Shown here: positions 17,009-25,955 of the stretch, piece after piece | Numbering within the stretch: position 1 is the first letter of the stretch | Layout: each line of letters opens with the position of its first letter | Assembly (NCBI GenBank): GCA_900768245.1 | Contig: CAAGCE010000275.1 | Coordinates: 1-50,455, forward strand | Length of the DNA: 50,455 bases | Direction: 5' to 3' | Source: Oscillospiraceae bacterium | GTDB lineage: Bacteria; Bacillota; Clostridia; Oscillospirales; Ruminococcaceae | Position numbers and translations under genes: made by a program | Notes under the pieces: model-generated | Told to the model about the DNA's origin: nothing | Database searches by the model: none | The model's input: only the letters and a program-made list of their open reading frames with translations

Positions 17009-17037
17009 TTGACACCAAAATAAAATAATGATATAAT
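17009..17037 (+). promoter_or_regulatory. Promoter of the zinc-ribbon/membrane gene pair
   Basis: Perfect TTGACA (17009-17014), 17-base spacer, perfect TATAAT (17032-17037). Adjacent to the inverted repeat and therefore likely controlled. Confidence 0.85.
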
Positions 17038-17070
17038 AAAAATATTGATAAAAGAAAATGGGGTGTAAAA

Positions 17071-17615
17071 ATGAAAGTTTGTCCAAGTTGTAAAAGAGAA
17101 GTCGGTTACGGGCGTGAGTACTGCGAATACTGCGGTGCAAAACTTGATGAAGTACCTAATGCGGAAAACGGCGCACAAGAGGTTTATAATGTTGGTTCGA
17201 ATTTTAAAATTTCGACGATACATGTTTTCATAATGATTGGCATTTTCCTTTTCATCGTACTTTTAGGTGTGAAGATAGCTGTCGGTTTAGGAGAACATCT
17301 GCGAGAAAAGAAATGTATTGATATAGTTAGTTCTGGATGCCTTGCAGCATATCCCGATATTGAGCTTGAAAAGGCATTCAATGCTTATTTTGATGACGGA
17401 GGTTGGATATACGCGACTTCAAACGGAGTTGATTATGTTACATACGTAGGAACGAAAAGCGGTAAGAGCAAAGAGATAAAAATTCAGTTTGCTGTTAATT
17501 TGGAAAAAAATACTTTACTCTGGAATATGCAGGAACAGGCGAAAAAGTTTACGATTCTGAAATGTGGAATACAATGGATACCATTATGAACGAATATTAC
17601 AGAATAGGGGCATAA
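17071..17615 (+). pseudogene. Zinc-ribbon membrane protein, homopolymer frameshift
   Basis: The N-terminus is a zinc ribbon (C4-x2-C7, C18-x2-C21), then a transmembrane helix at about 50-72 and an outer domain. As given, the frame stops at 17589 with an odd tail. At the A7 run (17504-17510) a shift of one base restores a better continuation: TFTLEYAGTGEKVYDSEMW ... NEYYRIGA, ending at 17615 just before the next ribosome site. One missing A (A7 for A8) would explain it. This may be real inactivation, slippage or a sequence error. Similar zinc-ribbon plus membrane-helix proteins are common and uncharacterised in Clostridia. Confidence 0.65.
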
Positions 17616-17630
17616 AAAGGAGGAGTAAAA

Positions 17631-18015
17631 ATGAGCGTAGCGCTTATAGGAGTTTGGACTTTTTTGGACAATTGCAGCGTTTATATTCCTTTGCAGAAAA
17701 TATTCGGGAAATATTATCGGTATACTTTTTATTTCATCAGTTTGGGGATTTCTGCTGACATGGCTGACAATTAAATGCTGGTATATAGCAGCGATAATCA
17801 TAATTGTTATCGGTTTTGCGGCTTCATCGAATTCGGAAAATAAAACCGCTTTGGGAGTAGCTTTGGTTTTGGCTGTTGTGATTTCTGTAATGGGAATACA
17901 TTATAAAAACGGCAGCGATGATTCGGATAAAAATCAGGAGAAACAGCAATATGAAACAACTCAAGCGGTAACAACTACTGTTTCGGAGCGTTCTTATGAG
18001 GAATACGGACAGTAA
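17631..18015 (+). pseudogene. Small membrane protein, homopolymer frameshift
   Basis: AAGGAGGAG precedes ATG at 17631 (MSVALIGVWTF). The frame as given ends at about 17775, but after the T6 run (17660-17665) the +1 frame continues as a plausible membrane protein: FWTIAAFIFLCRKYSGN, GILFISSVWGFLLTWLT, WYIAAIIIIVIGFAAS and GVALVLAVVISVMGI, then a Thr-rich charged tail to the TAA at 18015. T5 would give one open frame. It shares the transcript with the equally shifted gene upstream. Unknown function. Confidence 0.6.
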
Positions 18016-18018
18016 TAC

Positions 18019-18148
18019 TAAGGAAACGCTGATTAATACGTTTTTGCCATTTTTCAAAATGTTTATGTCAAATTGACATTAAAGACGTAAACTCGTACAT
18101 TTCTCAAAATGGCAAAACGAACGCTTCGTTTTAATCAGCTTTTTCCTA
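18019..18148. repeat. Palindromic repeat A, copy 2 (with internal insert)
   Basis: Same ends as copy 1 (TAAGGAAACGCTGATTAA ... TTAATCAGCTTTTTCCTA), with about 50 extra bp in the central loop flanked by CAAAATG on both sides and containing TGTCAAATTGACA. It begins 3 bp after the preceding stop codon. Confidence 0.85.
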
Positions 18149-18245
18149 ATCTTTAATCAAAGTATAGACAAAAATCTGCGCAAAATCCAAATATATTAGC
18201 TTTTGCTTGATTTTTGTACACTTTGAGTTTAAAGATTAGTATAAA
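18149..18245. repeat. Repeat B, copy 2
   Basis: Starts ATCTTTAATCAAAGT and ends CACTTTGAGTTTAAAGATTAG plus TATAAAA, which form imperfect inverted ends; the inside matches copy 1. It directly abuts repeat A copy 2. The right end lies about 20 bp upstream of the next gene and may supply a -10-like TATAAA. Confidence 0.7.
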
Positions 18246-18267
18246 ATACAAAGGAGAATCTGAGATT

Positions 18268-18978
18268 ATGAATGAAAAAATAAACGGAGTATGGGTTTTG
18301 CGGTCGTCTGAACCGCTGCCTAACGAGCTTGAAAAGTTCAAGAGGGTGTACATAATTTTGGCGGTATGCTTTGCTATAGGTTTAATATTCGGCATACAGT
18401 TTTTGATTACAGTGGGCGGAATGGGACTTATAGGTTGGTTTATGTTTGACTGTACGTGGTCAAAGACAAAGCTGCTTGATTTGAGAAATCAACGCTTTCG
18501 CTTTGTATCGGGTGTAAGCAGCGATGAATTGTTCAATGTCCTCCAATCGTCGCTCATATCGAGATACGGCGCAAGTATGCAGGTGGAAAAATACTATGTT
18601 GGTTCGGAGAGCATTGTCGGGGTCACTTATGACAACATAATCTATGAAATAATATATATAAACAGCGACTCAACGTTCAGGATACGCTGGGGTAAATCCC
18701 TCGGAAGGGCGATGGCACCGTCCGTCAGCTACAGCGACTACAAGAAAGCTATCATCGCCATGGGTATGATAGGCTTTGAATTGCAGAAGGCTTTTGACAT
18801 AGTTCCATCGGCAAATATCAATTCTCAGAATCTTGCAGGTGCAGCTGAAAGAGAGCAGGTTTCAAAATTCTCTTATGAAAACAACGGCAATAACTTATGG
18901 ATATGTAAAAATTGTGGTTATTCCAATAGTGCAGACGGTGATTATTGTGTAAAATGCGGACATAAAAAAGAACAATAA
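18268..18978 (+). CDS. Membrane protein with C-terminal zinc ribbon
   Basis: 237 residues. Two adjacent hydrophobic helices lie at about 28-65 (YIILAVCFAIGLIFGI; VGGMGLIGWFMF). A soluble alpha/beta region follows, and the C-terminus is a zinc ribbon with CKNCG and CVKCG separated by 12 residues. The start at 18268 follows AAGGAG with 11-base spacing; an in-frame ATG 18 codons upstream lies inside repeat B without a ribosome site. Related zinc-ribbon/two-helix proteins are widespread in Clostridia. Function unknown. Confidence 0.7.
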   Translation: MNEKINGVWVLRSSEPLPNELEKFKRVYIILAVCFAIGLIFGIQFLITVGGMGLIGWFMFDCTWSKTKLLDLRNQRFRFVSGVSSDELFNVLQSSLISRYGASMQVEKYYVGSESIVGVTYDNIIYEIIYINSDSTFRIRWGKSLGRAMAPSVSYSDYKKAIIAMGMIGFELQKAFDIVPSANINSQNLAGAAEREQVSKFSYENNGNNLWICKNCGYSNSADGDYCVKCGHKKEQ

Positions 18979-19117
18979 AAATGGTGTAGTTATAGATCAG
19001 AAAGTAAATGTAATTGGAGTTTTAAATTCACACGATATCCAATGAGTTTAGATTTTTATTGATTTAGAGCATTTCTATGACTGCCAAAAATCTCACAGAA
19101 AGTAGATGTATGAATAA

Positions 19118-20965
19118 ATGAAAAAAACAAAAGCACTTTCGTTTATAGCGGCGCTGTTGCTATCATGTCAACTTGCGGCGTGTTCGGATAAATACCAAAC
19201 GTCTGAATTCAATGAAGCAACAGACACGGTACGTTCGTCGGAATCAATCTCGGACAATACTGCTGCTCTTCCTATATATGCAGATTCCGATGATTTGAAT
19301 GATGCATATAAAGTTACTTTTACTCATGACTATGGTTTTGACGGCTTAAGAGAAAAAAAGGATTGTCAATTTTGGGATTCATATATAATGGACAGCACAT
19401 CTGAAATTACATACTTCTTTTATTCGGAATATGCCGACAACGATTATGGATTCAGAGTAGAGTATGATGAAGGTGATTACTACTTAAACAGCGGTGTTTG
19501 TTTTTATTCGGTAAATACAGCAAAAACACATTACAATGATGTTTTGTCAGATAGTTTCGTGAGAAAACATTCGGATGCCGATGAACTTTTTTTCTATGAT
19601 TTTTTTGAAGCTTTGAATGAAGAATATGAAGAATATTATGATACTGATACAGACAACGAGAACCTTTGGTACTGTCACAGCGTTGCTGCCGAAGATGATT
19701 CGTCATTCGGACTGGGAAATTCAAATTATTACAGCTTTAAAGTTGAACCTATCGGAGGCTGCGGAAGTGCATTTTCTTTCAGAGAAAATAATACATATTT
19801 TATTATAGATCCTGAAAAAGGTTATGTTCTGGAAACAAATGATATTTGGAAAAGTGATTATGCTGACAGCATTTATTCATTGATATGTGATGAAGCGGCA
19901 CAAAATGAATACATTTGGTTGGATAGTCTTAAGGATTGTATTTATACAGATCAGTTTAGCTGGTATGTCAATTCCGATAAACAATTCGTTATATCTTTTG
20001 AAACGGGAATGGTAGCTCCATTCTCAGAGGGAAATGTTGAATACGCAATTGATTTGTCCGATGCAAGTCCATATTTAACAGCCTACGGAAAAACGCTTGC
20101 AAAAACTTCAACATATCTTTCGAGTGTTAGCATCGATACCAATAAGCCTATTGCTTATTATACAGAATGCACAGACATACTTGAAAAACATTCGTCATAT
20201 ATCCGCACGACTGCATACAATGAAAGTGATGCCAATGCACTTATTGAAAAAATGTCGGGATATGATATTATTGTTGAAGATAAAGACAGTAAATATGATC
20301 ATGCTGCCGATGATATTGTATATTGCGAGGCAACTCCTTTTATTGCACCTAATACAGAAGCTGAATATAAAAATAAATTTATATCTGTAAGGGTGAATAA
20401 CAAAAATGATTACGATGTAACAATTGACGGATTATCGTTATTTTGGATAGATGATGAAAATAACACTCTGCCCGTGATATTCAGTAACAGAAGTTGTGTT
20501 TATCAATTGGATAAAGGTATAGCAAGTCACAGCGAATTTTCATTTGACATAAGTGAGGATATACTGAATTATATGTCATTGACTACAGGCAAATATAAAC
20601 TTGTATTAAGAGTTGACGGTGAGTATGTCGTAAGAAATCTGTTTATTAACTGCGACCTTGTTGATGAAGATGGAACGGATGGTTGGTATTCAAGAGAAAT
20701 GCTGAATTTCCTTACCGATGAACAATATGACGCTTTTAAAGCTGAGTGTAATAATCATTCAGTTATAGACAGGGGTTCACGCCTTGATTTTAAAGGCGTA
20801 TCTTTTAAGCTGCTTAAATCAACCGATGATGAAATAATTTTTAAATCCGTCAATACTCTTTGCTTTGATGATTATCCGGAAATTGTATATTATGAAGATG
20901 ATTCATTCAGTATGATCAAAACATCAAACGGCTGGAAATGCGATGTATTTCATTATTGGATATAA
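19118..20965 (+). CDS. Large lipoprotein, unknown function
   Basis: 615 residues. The N-terminus is a lipoprotein signal (MKKTKALSFIAALLL..., lipobox LAAC-S, lipidated Cys about residue 22). The rest is rich in Asp, Tyr, Ser and Asn and has no transmembrane segment, so it should sit on the outer face of the membrane. I recognise no domain; the C-terminal third (about 440-530) has a beta-rich look with alternating hydrophobics. The ribosome site is weak (AGAAAG). About 140 bp upstream no clear promoter is seen. It lies at the end of the kinase/zinc-ribbon island; a link to those proteins is possible but unproven. Confidence 0.7.
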   Translation: MKKTKALSFIAALLLSCQLAACSDKYQTSEFNEATDTVRSSESISDNTAALPIYADSDDLNDAYKVTFTHDYGFDGLREKKDCQFWDSYIMDSTSEITYFFYSEYADNDYGFRVEYDEGDYYLNSGVCFYSVNTAKTHYNDVLSDSFVRKHSDADELFFYDFFEALNEEYEEYYDTDTDNENLWYCHSVAAEDDSSFGLGNSNYYSFKVEPIGGCGSAFSFRENNTYFIIDPEKGYVLETNDIWKSDYADSIYSLICDEAAQNEYIWLDSLKDCIYTDQFSWYVNSDKQFVISFETGMVAPFSEGNVEYAIDLSDASPYLTAYGKTLAKTSTYLSSVSIDTNKPIAYYTECTDILEKHSSYIRTTAYNESDANALIEKMSGYDIIVEDKDSKYDHAADDIVYCEATPFIAPNTEAEYKNKFISVRVNNKNDYDVTIDGLSLFWIDDENNTLPVIFSNRSCVYQLDKGIASHSEFSFDISEDILNYMSLTTGKYKLVLRVDGEYVVRNLFINCDLVDEDGTDGWYSREMLNFLTDEQYDAFKAECNNHSVIDRGSRLDFKGVSFKLLKSTDDEIIFKSVNTLCFDDYPEIVYYEDDSFSMIKTSNGWKCDVFHYWI

Positions 20966-21159
20966 GCTGACTCTGTATCTTAATTTGTTTATATAACAGA
21001 CTTTTGAAAAGTTTGATCACAACGAAAGAAACGTTGGGCAGAATTTTATCAGTTATACTCTTGGCAATTTCCTCATAGAAAAGGGTATGAAAAATAAACT
21101 GTGTAAATGAATTTCCCACAAAAATTTTGACCATACTAAAAATGCAGCCAAACATACTC
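20966..21159. other. Non-coding junction, possible IS scar
   Basis: No gene is supportable. Read on the minus strand, GGGAAATTCATTTACACAG near 21095-21115 resembles the outer end of some Mutator/IS256-type elements, and it lies exactly where the AAA+ gene stops matching its family. I saw no matching opposite end. Confidence 0.25.
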
Positions 21160-22498
21160 GGGGTGGAAGCAAAACCGTCCATCTCGGCAAGAAGTGTGTT
21201 GAGTATAGCTTCCTCATATTTGGAGCTTGGGCTGCCTGTGCGCTGCTTGGCTATTGTGTCAGCTTCATCAATAAATATGATTGAGGGTGCGTATTTTCTT
21301 GCTTTTCTGAAAAGATTGCGCACACCCTCGGGACCGCTGTTTTTTCCGTCAAGAAACATACTTCCGACAGCGGGGAAGAACGATGCGCCGCTTTCGCCTG
21401 CCATAGCCTTTGCAAGCATGGTTTTTCCCGTTCCCGGCTTTCCGTGAAGAAGAATACCCTTCGGCAGCGATAGTCCTTCGCGATAAACTCCTTCGGATTT
21501 TTGAAATATTTAACGAAATAGGCAAGCGATTCCTTCGCTTCTCTTGCACCGATAACATCATCAAAGCGGATTTCGGGAATTTCGGACGAATTGAGAATAT
21601 CCTCCGCATCGTCAGCTTCAACAGCACGAACAAGCTTGAAATTTCGCATTGCAGCGATTATTTCGCCGTTGTTGTTCTGCGGTGCTGTTTCAAAGGACAA
21701 AATTTTGTGGCGCGAAGCAATTTCGTCTGCCCTGCGGCGCATATAAAGGTTCTTTGAAATTGCCGCAATGATCTCATTTATCCTGTCACGCTCATCGTAT
21801 GAATAAAGTGATATCTTTCCCTCGGCACCTGCGCGGATAAAGCTCGTCACTAAGCTGAAATCAAGCTCTTTTTTCGAGCTTTCGAGCAGATATATCGGCA
21901 TTTCGGGGAATTTCTCCTTGATGGTTCCGAAAACCTTTCTGCCCTCGTCCCAGTAATGTGCGTTTATCGATGCATAGACCGTCCTTGAATCATAATTTTC
22001 ATCGTCATAGCCCGAAAGCGCAGGATTTATGAGCGCAAAATCAATGTCATTTTCCGCTGCAAGCTCAACAGCCTTTTCTATGCTGTCTGCGGCGAAGAAT
22101 TCAGCCTCTTCGCAGGCTGTATTTTTCAGAATTACTTCCGAATAGCCGTCAGCGTAAAGGAGTATCTTAGGCTTGCTGTCCGATGTGAAAATAGCCTTCG
22201 GGCGGGTGCGCTTTTTATCCGCCGCAGCAAGCACCTCTGCGTTGAACAGTCCGTCTGCAAAGGTGTGAACGGCATGATCCTGTCCCTTTACACATTCAAG
22301 CAGCCTGCGGCGCATGTATTCGATCTGATTGACAAGCTCGGGCAGCCTGTTTTTTCGTTTAACGGCAGCAGATGGGTGTGCAAAATCAACATTGGTCATT
22401 TCGGCAGGCTTTGCGGCTTCAATGCTGCCGTTTCTTCGCCTTATGATCGAATTGATATAAAGGGAAAGAAAGTTCGCGGTTGCTTGATTATTCCACAA
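21160..22498 (-). pseudogene. AAA+ ATPase gene with multiple lesions
   Basis: Minus strand from 22498. Residues about 55-105 (RLPELVNQIEYMRRRLLEC, GQDHAVHTFADGLF, RPKAIF) match the lead-in to a ClpA/ClpB-type AAA+ module, but the Walker A segment that should follow is gone. The text jumps to a receiver-like region (KPKILLYADGYSE) and then an FtsH-like AAA+ domain. A frameshift near 21478 precedes that domain's Walker A: LPKGILLHGKPGTGKT continues in another frame, with Walker B IIFIDEAD. Homology ends at EMDGFASTP, where most of the second ATPase domain should follow. I infer an internal deletion, a one-base shift and a 3' truncation. An IS5-like fragment abuts the 5' end. Not functional as it stands. 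Confidence 0.75.
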
Positions 22499-22506
22499 TT
22501 CTGACT

Positions 22507-22656
22507 GAAATTCAACCTATTCGCTGGATTGTTGAACGTACTTTTGCTTGAATGACTTGGCATAGGCGCTTATCTAAGGATTATGAGATTAAAGCTTTCT
22601 ATGAGGAAAATTTTTGTATCATTTCTAATCTCATGACTTTTTTACGCAGATTTTAG
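22507..22656 (+). pseudogene. IS5-family transposase C-terminal scrap
   Basis: Plus strand: EIQPIRWIVERTFA, an in-frame TGA where the family has Trp, then MTWHRRLSKDYEIKAF and ISNLMTFLRRF before TAG at 22654. The VERTFAW...RRLSKDYE signature is the end of IS5/IS1031-group transposases. Only about 50 codons remain, abutting the AAA+ gene. Confidence 0.8.
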
Positions 22657-22715
22657 CTTGTGAAGACAGGTTCTAAATCAGCGTTTTTTTATGTCCGGAT
22701 GAAATAAAGAAAAAA

Positions 22716-23210
22716 TTACGTTTTTTTATACGTTGCTTTTAAATGTTCAATAACAATAACTATCACGCTTATTATGATTATACCGAAAAGTGAACCCGTG
22801 CTGTCTATTATGACATCTCTTAACCGCATTGTTCTGCTTGGTATAAAATACTGGTGTATTTCATCGGCAGCAGCATAAAGCGCACACAATCCCAATGCGA
22901 TGGTTCTCTTATGCTTGAAAATATCCCCAAAGGTAAGCACTGCCATATACACAAACATTCCGAGAACGGTATAAACGGAAAAATGCGCAAGTTTTCTAAC
23001 AAAAGAATTAAGCTCGCTGACAATAAAATTCTGTTTCTCCACGGTCATTGTATCAAAATTGAAAAAGATGATTTTGGAAATTATTCTGCTGACTTTTTCG
23101 CTTAATCTTCCGCTGTCATCTCCGTTTTGAGAGGAAAAAAGGAAAATTACAGTCATGATCGTCAGCACACACAGGAAAAGTATGACCGTTTTTTTTGTAT
23201 TTTTTTTCAT
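22716..23210 (-). CDS. VanZ-like membrane protein
   Basis: 164 residues with four hydrophobic segments (about 8-25, 77-97, 103-115, 138-155). The family pattern is visible: FSSQNGDDS after the first helix, RKLAHFSVYTVLG, then ADEIHQYFIPSR and LRDVIIDSTGSL. VanZ proteins affect teicoplanin sensitivity and envelope properties; their chemistry is unknown. GGGGA precedes the ATG. It diverges from the exopolysaccharide operon across a 454-bp gap. Confidence 0.85.
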   Translation of the reverse strand: MKKNTKKTVILFLCVLTIMTVIFLFSSQNGDDSGRLSEKVSRIISKIIFFNFDTMTVEKQNFIVSELNSFVRKLAHFSVYTVLGMFVYMAVLTFGDIFKHKRTIALGLCALYAAADEIHQYFIPSRTMRLRDVIIDSTGSLFGIIIISVIVIVIEHLKATYKKT

Positions 23211-23664
23211 ATAAAAATCCCCGCTGTGATCAATTTACAAAATAATTATATACAATAATATTTAATATAAAAATAAAATTCCAAAATAATTTGATTGAGA
23301 ATTTATTAATTATATGCTGAATGTAAACTTTTAATAAGGAATGGTCATTATTTGTTTTCAAATAATAGAACATATTGTGACAGCTATTGACATTATTGGC
23401 GAAATACAACAAAAACACCCGAAAAAGATGGTTTTAATTAATTATTATGATGTTGACTTTTAAAGGGCAGTTATGGTACACTATTACAATGTTGGATTAT
23501 AGCTGAATTTGTAAAAAATGAAGCAAATATCTTGATTGTTTTTTTATGAATTCTTGTATGGATTTTATATAATGAGGTTGATAAATTTGCGGCAAGCAAT
23601 GTGGTATGCTGCCTGTTGCAATTGATTATTGGCGATGTTTTCCAACAGATGAGGGGTGTTTTTT
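23211..23664 (+). other. Regulatory gap upstream of the exopolysaccharide operon
   Basis: AT-rich, without a supportable gene. It holds a candidate promoter (23453-23482) and then a leader of about 170 nt containing a small hairpin GGCAaGCA ... TGCTGCC near 23591-23613 that lacks a U tract. I could not match the leader to a known riboswitch or the Bacillus eps-associated RNA. Confidence 0.5.
23453..23482 (+). promoter_or_regulatory. Candidate promoter of the exopolysaccharide operon
   Basis: TTGACT (23453-23458), 18-base spacer, TACACT (23477-23482). It is the best sigma-A match in the gap, moderate in quality. Confidence 0.5.
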
Positions 23665-24381
23665 ATGCGCGTTGACTTTCATTCTCATATTCTTCCTCAA
23701 ATGGATGATGGAGCGGCAAGTATTGATGAATCTATTGCACTTTTGAAGATGCTTGCTGACTCTGAAGTGAAAAAGGTTGTTCTTACGCCGCATTTTTATC
23801 GTCAGAATGAAGATATTGCTCATTTTTTGGAACGCCGCACAAAATCTTATGCCAAGCTTTGTGATGCTGTCAAGAATATTGACGGACTTCCCGAACTTGT
23901 GCTCGGAGCGGAAGTCTATTTTTATCCATCGCTTTCTTCGGACCCTGATTTTGAAAAGCTAAGTATTGAAGGGACGGAATACATTCTTTTGGAACTTCCG
24001 TTTGAACGTTTTTATGACAACTTCTTCAGCAGCTTTACAAGCTTTACCAACAGATGTGATAAGAAAATTATTCTTGCTCACGTTGAAAGGTATCTTGAAT
24101 TTGGAAACACGAAGAAGGATATTGAAAGGCTTATGCATAATGGAAATATTACTTGTCAGATGAACTGCACATCTATCGCTCAAGCGGGCTTTTTCAAGAT
24201 GAAAACATATTCCGCAATGATTTCCGAGGGAATGGTCAGCGTTATAGGAACGGATACGCACAATACCTCAACCCGTTTGCCGATGTATGGCAAAGCTGAA
24301 AATGTCATACGGAAAAAATGCGGAAACTGTGCATTTGACAGAATATGCGAAAACAGTGAAAAGATTTTTATGGCGCATTGA
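23665..24381 (+). CDS. cpsB: CpsB/CapC-type protein-tyrosine phosphatase
   Basis: 238 residues of the PHP superfamily, the manganese-dependent phosphatase that dephosphorylates the capsule BY-kinase. Metal-binding motifs: DFHSHILP (H6, H8) with DDGA next, TPHFY near residue 45, GAEVYF near 88, AHVERY near 141 and GTDTHN near 197. AGGGG precedes the ATG at 23665; a GTG three codons upstream is less likely. It is the first gene of the operon and sits directly before its kinase partner. Confidence 0.92.
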   Translation: MRVDFHSHILPQMDDGAASIDESIALLKMLADSEVKKVVLTPHFYRQNEDIAHFLERRTKSYAKLCDAVKNIDGLPELVLGAEVYFYPSLSSDPDFEKLSIEGTEYILLELPFERFYDNFFSSFTSFTNRCDKKIILAHVERYLEFGNTKKDIERLMHNGNITCQMNCTSIAQAGFFKMKTYSAMISEGMVSVIGTDTHNTSTRLPMYGKAENVIRKKCGNCAFDRICENSEKIFMAH

Positions 24382-24431
24382 TATCAGCGCTTCCTTAGAT
24401 AGAAAATTAAAGGTCGGAGGTTATTTGATTT

Positions 24432-25919
24432 ATGGAAGATACACTGGATTTGGGATATTTATTTGGGGTACTGAAAAAGCATCTGCTGTTTGTTGTACTT
24501 ATTGGTATAATAGCGGCTGCTGCCGGATTTTCAGTATCGAATTTTCTTATACCGAAAAAATATGAATCCCGCGCATTGCTATACATAGAAAATAATCAGC
24601 AGACATCGGAGGCTGTGAACATTAACGATATTAACGCAGCACAGAAACTTGTTAACACCTGTCAAATCATTTTTAAAAGCTACACCGTAATGGACAGCCT
24701 TATTGCAAATCTTGACCTTCCTTACACAAAGGAGGAGCTTGATGATATGATAACGGCAAGTTCTGTAAACGGAACAGAGGTAATGGAGCTGGTTGTTGAA
24801 TGCGGCGACCCTATCGAGGCGCAGACAATTGTAAATGAGCTTGTGACACTTTCGACCGATGAGTTTATTCGAGTTGTCAAGTCGGGTTCGGTCGAAGTTA
24901 TCGATCTCGGAGAAGTAAATACCGATCCATCATATCCGAATGTTTTGATCATTACGGCGGTATGCTTGATAATGGGAGTTGCGGTATCATACATAATTGT
25001 ACTTATAAAGGAAATGTTTGATGTTGCGGTTAAGCCGGACGATAACATCGCGCAGATATATAACGTTCCTGTATTTGCGGAGATTGTGGATTTTGATAAT
25101 CCCGTTGGCGGCAAATACGGCAAAAAATACGGCGATCAATACGGATATTCATACGGCGGTGCCGACAATGAAAACGTTGCTGCTGCTTTATCAGTGTCAA
25201 ACAACGGATTATCCGAGAAATTTATTTCCGATAAAACACCGTTTGCAATTATCGAGGCATATAACACGGCCCGAACAAACATTATGTTTGCGGTTTCAAC
25301 GGGCAGCCATAAGATAATTGCGGTAACAAGTTCAAATCCTTCCGAAGGTAAAAGTACCACCTGTGCAAATTTTGCAATATGTTTTGCAAATGCGGGTTTA
25401 AAGGTCCTGCTGGTGGAATGTGATATGAGAAAGCCGACAGTTGCGAATAATTTCGGAATAAAGTCGAAAAACGGTTTATCTTCCGTCCTCGGCGGTTTCT
25501 GCACGGTAAACGATGCAATAAACAGAGATGTTATAAACGGTCTTGATGTTATTTCGGCTGGAGATATTCCTCCGAATCCATCGGAGCTTCTCGGTTCGGA
25601 GGCAATGAAATCATTCCTGCTTGCTGCTATTGAAAGCTATGATTATGTTTTCCTTGATACTCCTCCTGTTAATGTTGTAACAGACTCGCAGCTTATGAAT
25701 GATGTAATTGCAGGTATTGTATTCGTTGTAAGAGAGGGTTCAACGACTCACCCCGATATTCAGTCTGCTCTTGAAAAAATTCAGCTTGCAAACGGTAAGG
25801 CTCTCGGATTTGTAAAAACCTTCTGCCACAGAGGAAAATCCGGAAGATATGGAAAGAAATATTCTTACAGCAGCTATAAATACGGCTATTCCGAAAGCGC
25901 AGCTGCTGAAAAAAAATAA
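24432..25919 (+). CDS. Polysaccharide co-polymerase/BY-kinase fusion (CpsCD type)
   Basis: 495 residues. The N-terminal Wzz-type chain-length domain has transmembrane helices at about 17-35 and 170-193. The cytoplasmic bacterial tyrosine kinase has Walker A SNPSEGKSTT (about 298-307), Walker A' VECDMRKP (about 327) and Walker B YVFLDTPP (about 403). The C-terminal tyrosine cluster (KKYSYSSYKYGYS) is the autophosphorylation tail. In many Firmicutes the two halves are separate CpsC and CpsD; here they are one chain. Unusually, a second tyrosine-rich stretch (KYGKKYGDQYGYSYGG, about 226-243) sits in the linker between membrane and kinase. GGAGG upstream. Confidence 0.92.
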   Translation: MEDTLDLGYLFGVLKKHLLFVVLIGIIAAAAGFSVSNFLIPKKYESRALLYIENNQQTSEAVNINDINAAQKLVNTCQIIFKSYTVMDSLIANLDLPYTKEELDDMITASSVNGTEVMELVVECGDPIEAQTIVNELVTLSTDEFIRVVKSGSVEVIDLGEVNTDPSYPNVLIITAVCLIMGVAVSYIIVLIKEMFDVAVKPDDNIAQIYNVPVFAEIVDFDNPVGGKYGKKYGDQYGYSYGGADNENVAAALSVSNNGLSEKFISDKTPFAIIEAYNTARTNIMFAVSTGSHKIIAVTSSNPSEGKSTTCANFAICFANAGLKVLLVECDMRKPTVANNFGIKSKNGLSSVLGGFCTVNDAINRDVINGLDVISAGDIPPNPSELLGSEAMKSFLLAAIESYDYVFLDTPPVNVVTDSQLMNDVIAGIVFVVREGSTTHPDIQSALEKIQLANGKALGFVKTFCHRGKSGRYGKKYSYSSYKYGYSESAAAEKK

Positions 25920-25955
25920 ATTGATTGCAATAGGGTAAAAAGGGGGGATTTCAGA

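Noticed and set aside
16758..17615. Toxin-antitoxin system
   Set aside because: The RHH protein has no adjacent small toxin gene; the divergent gene is a zinc-ribbon membrane protein.
20990..21130. Complete IS256-type element
   Set aside because: Only a terminal-like stretch is seen, with no transposase and no second end.
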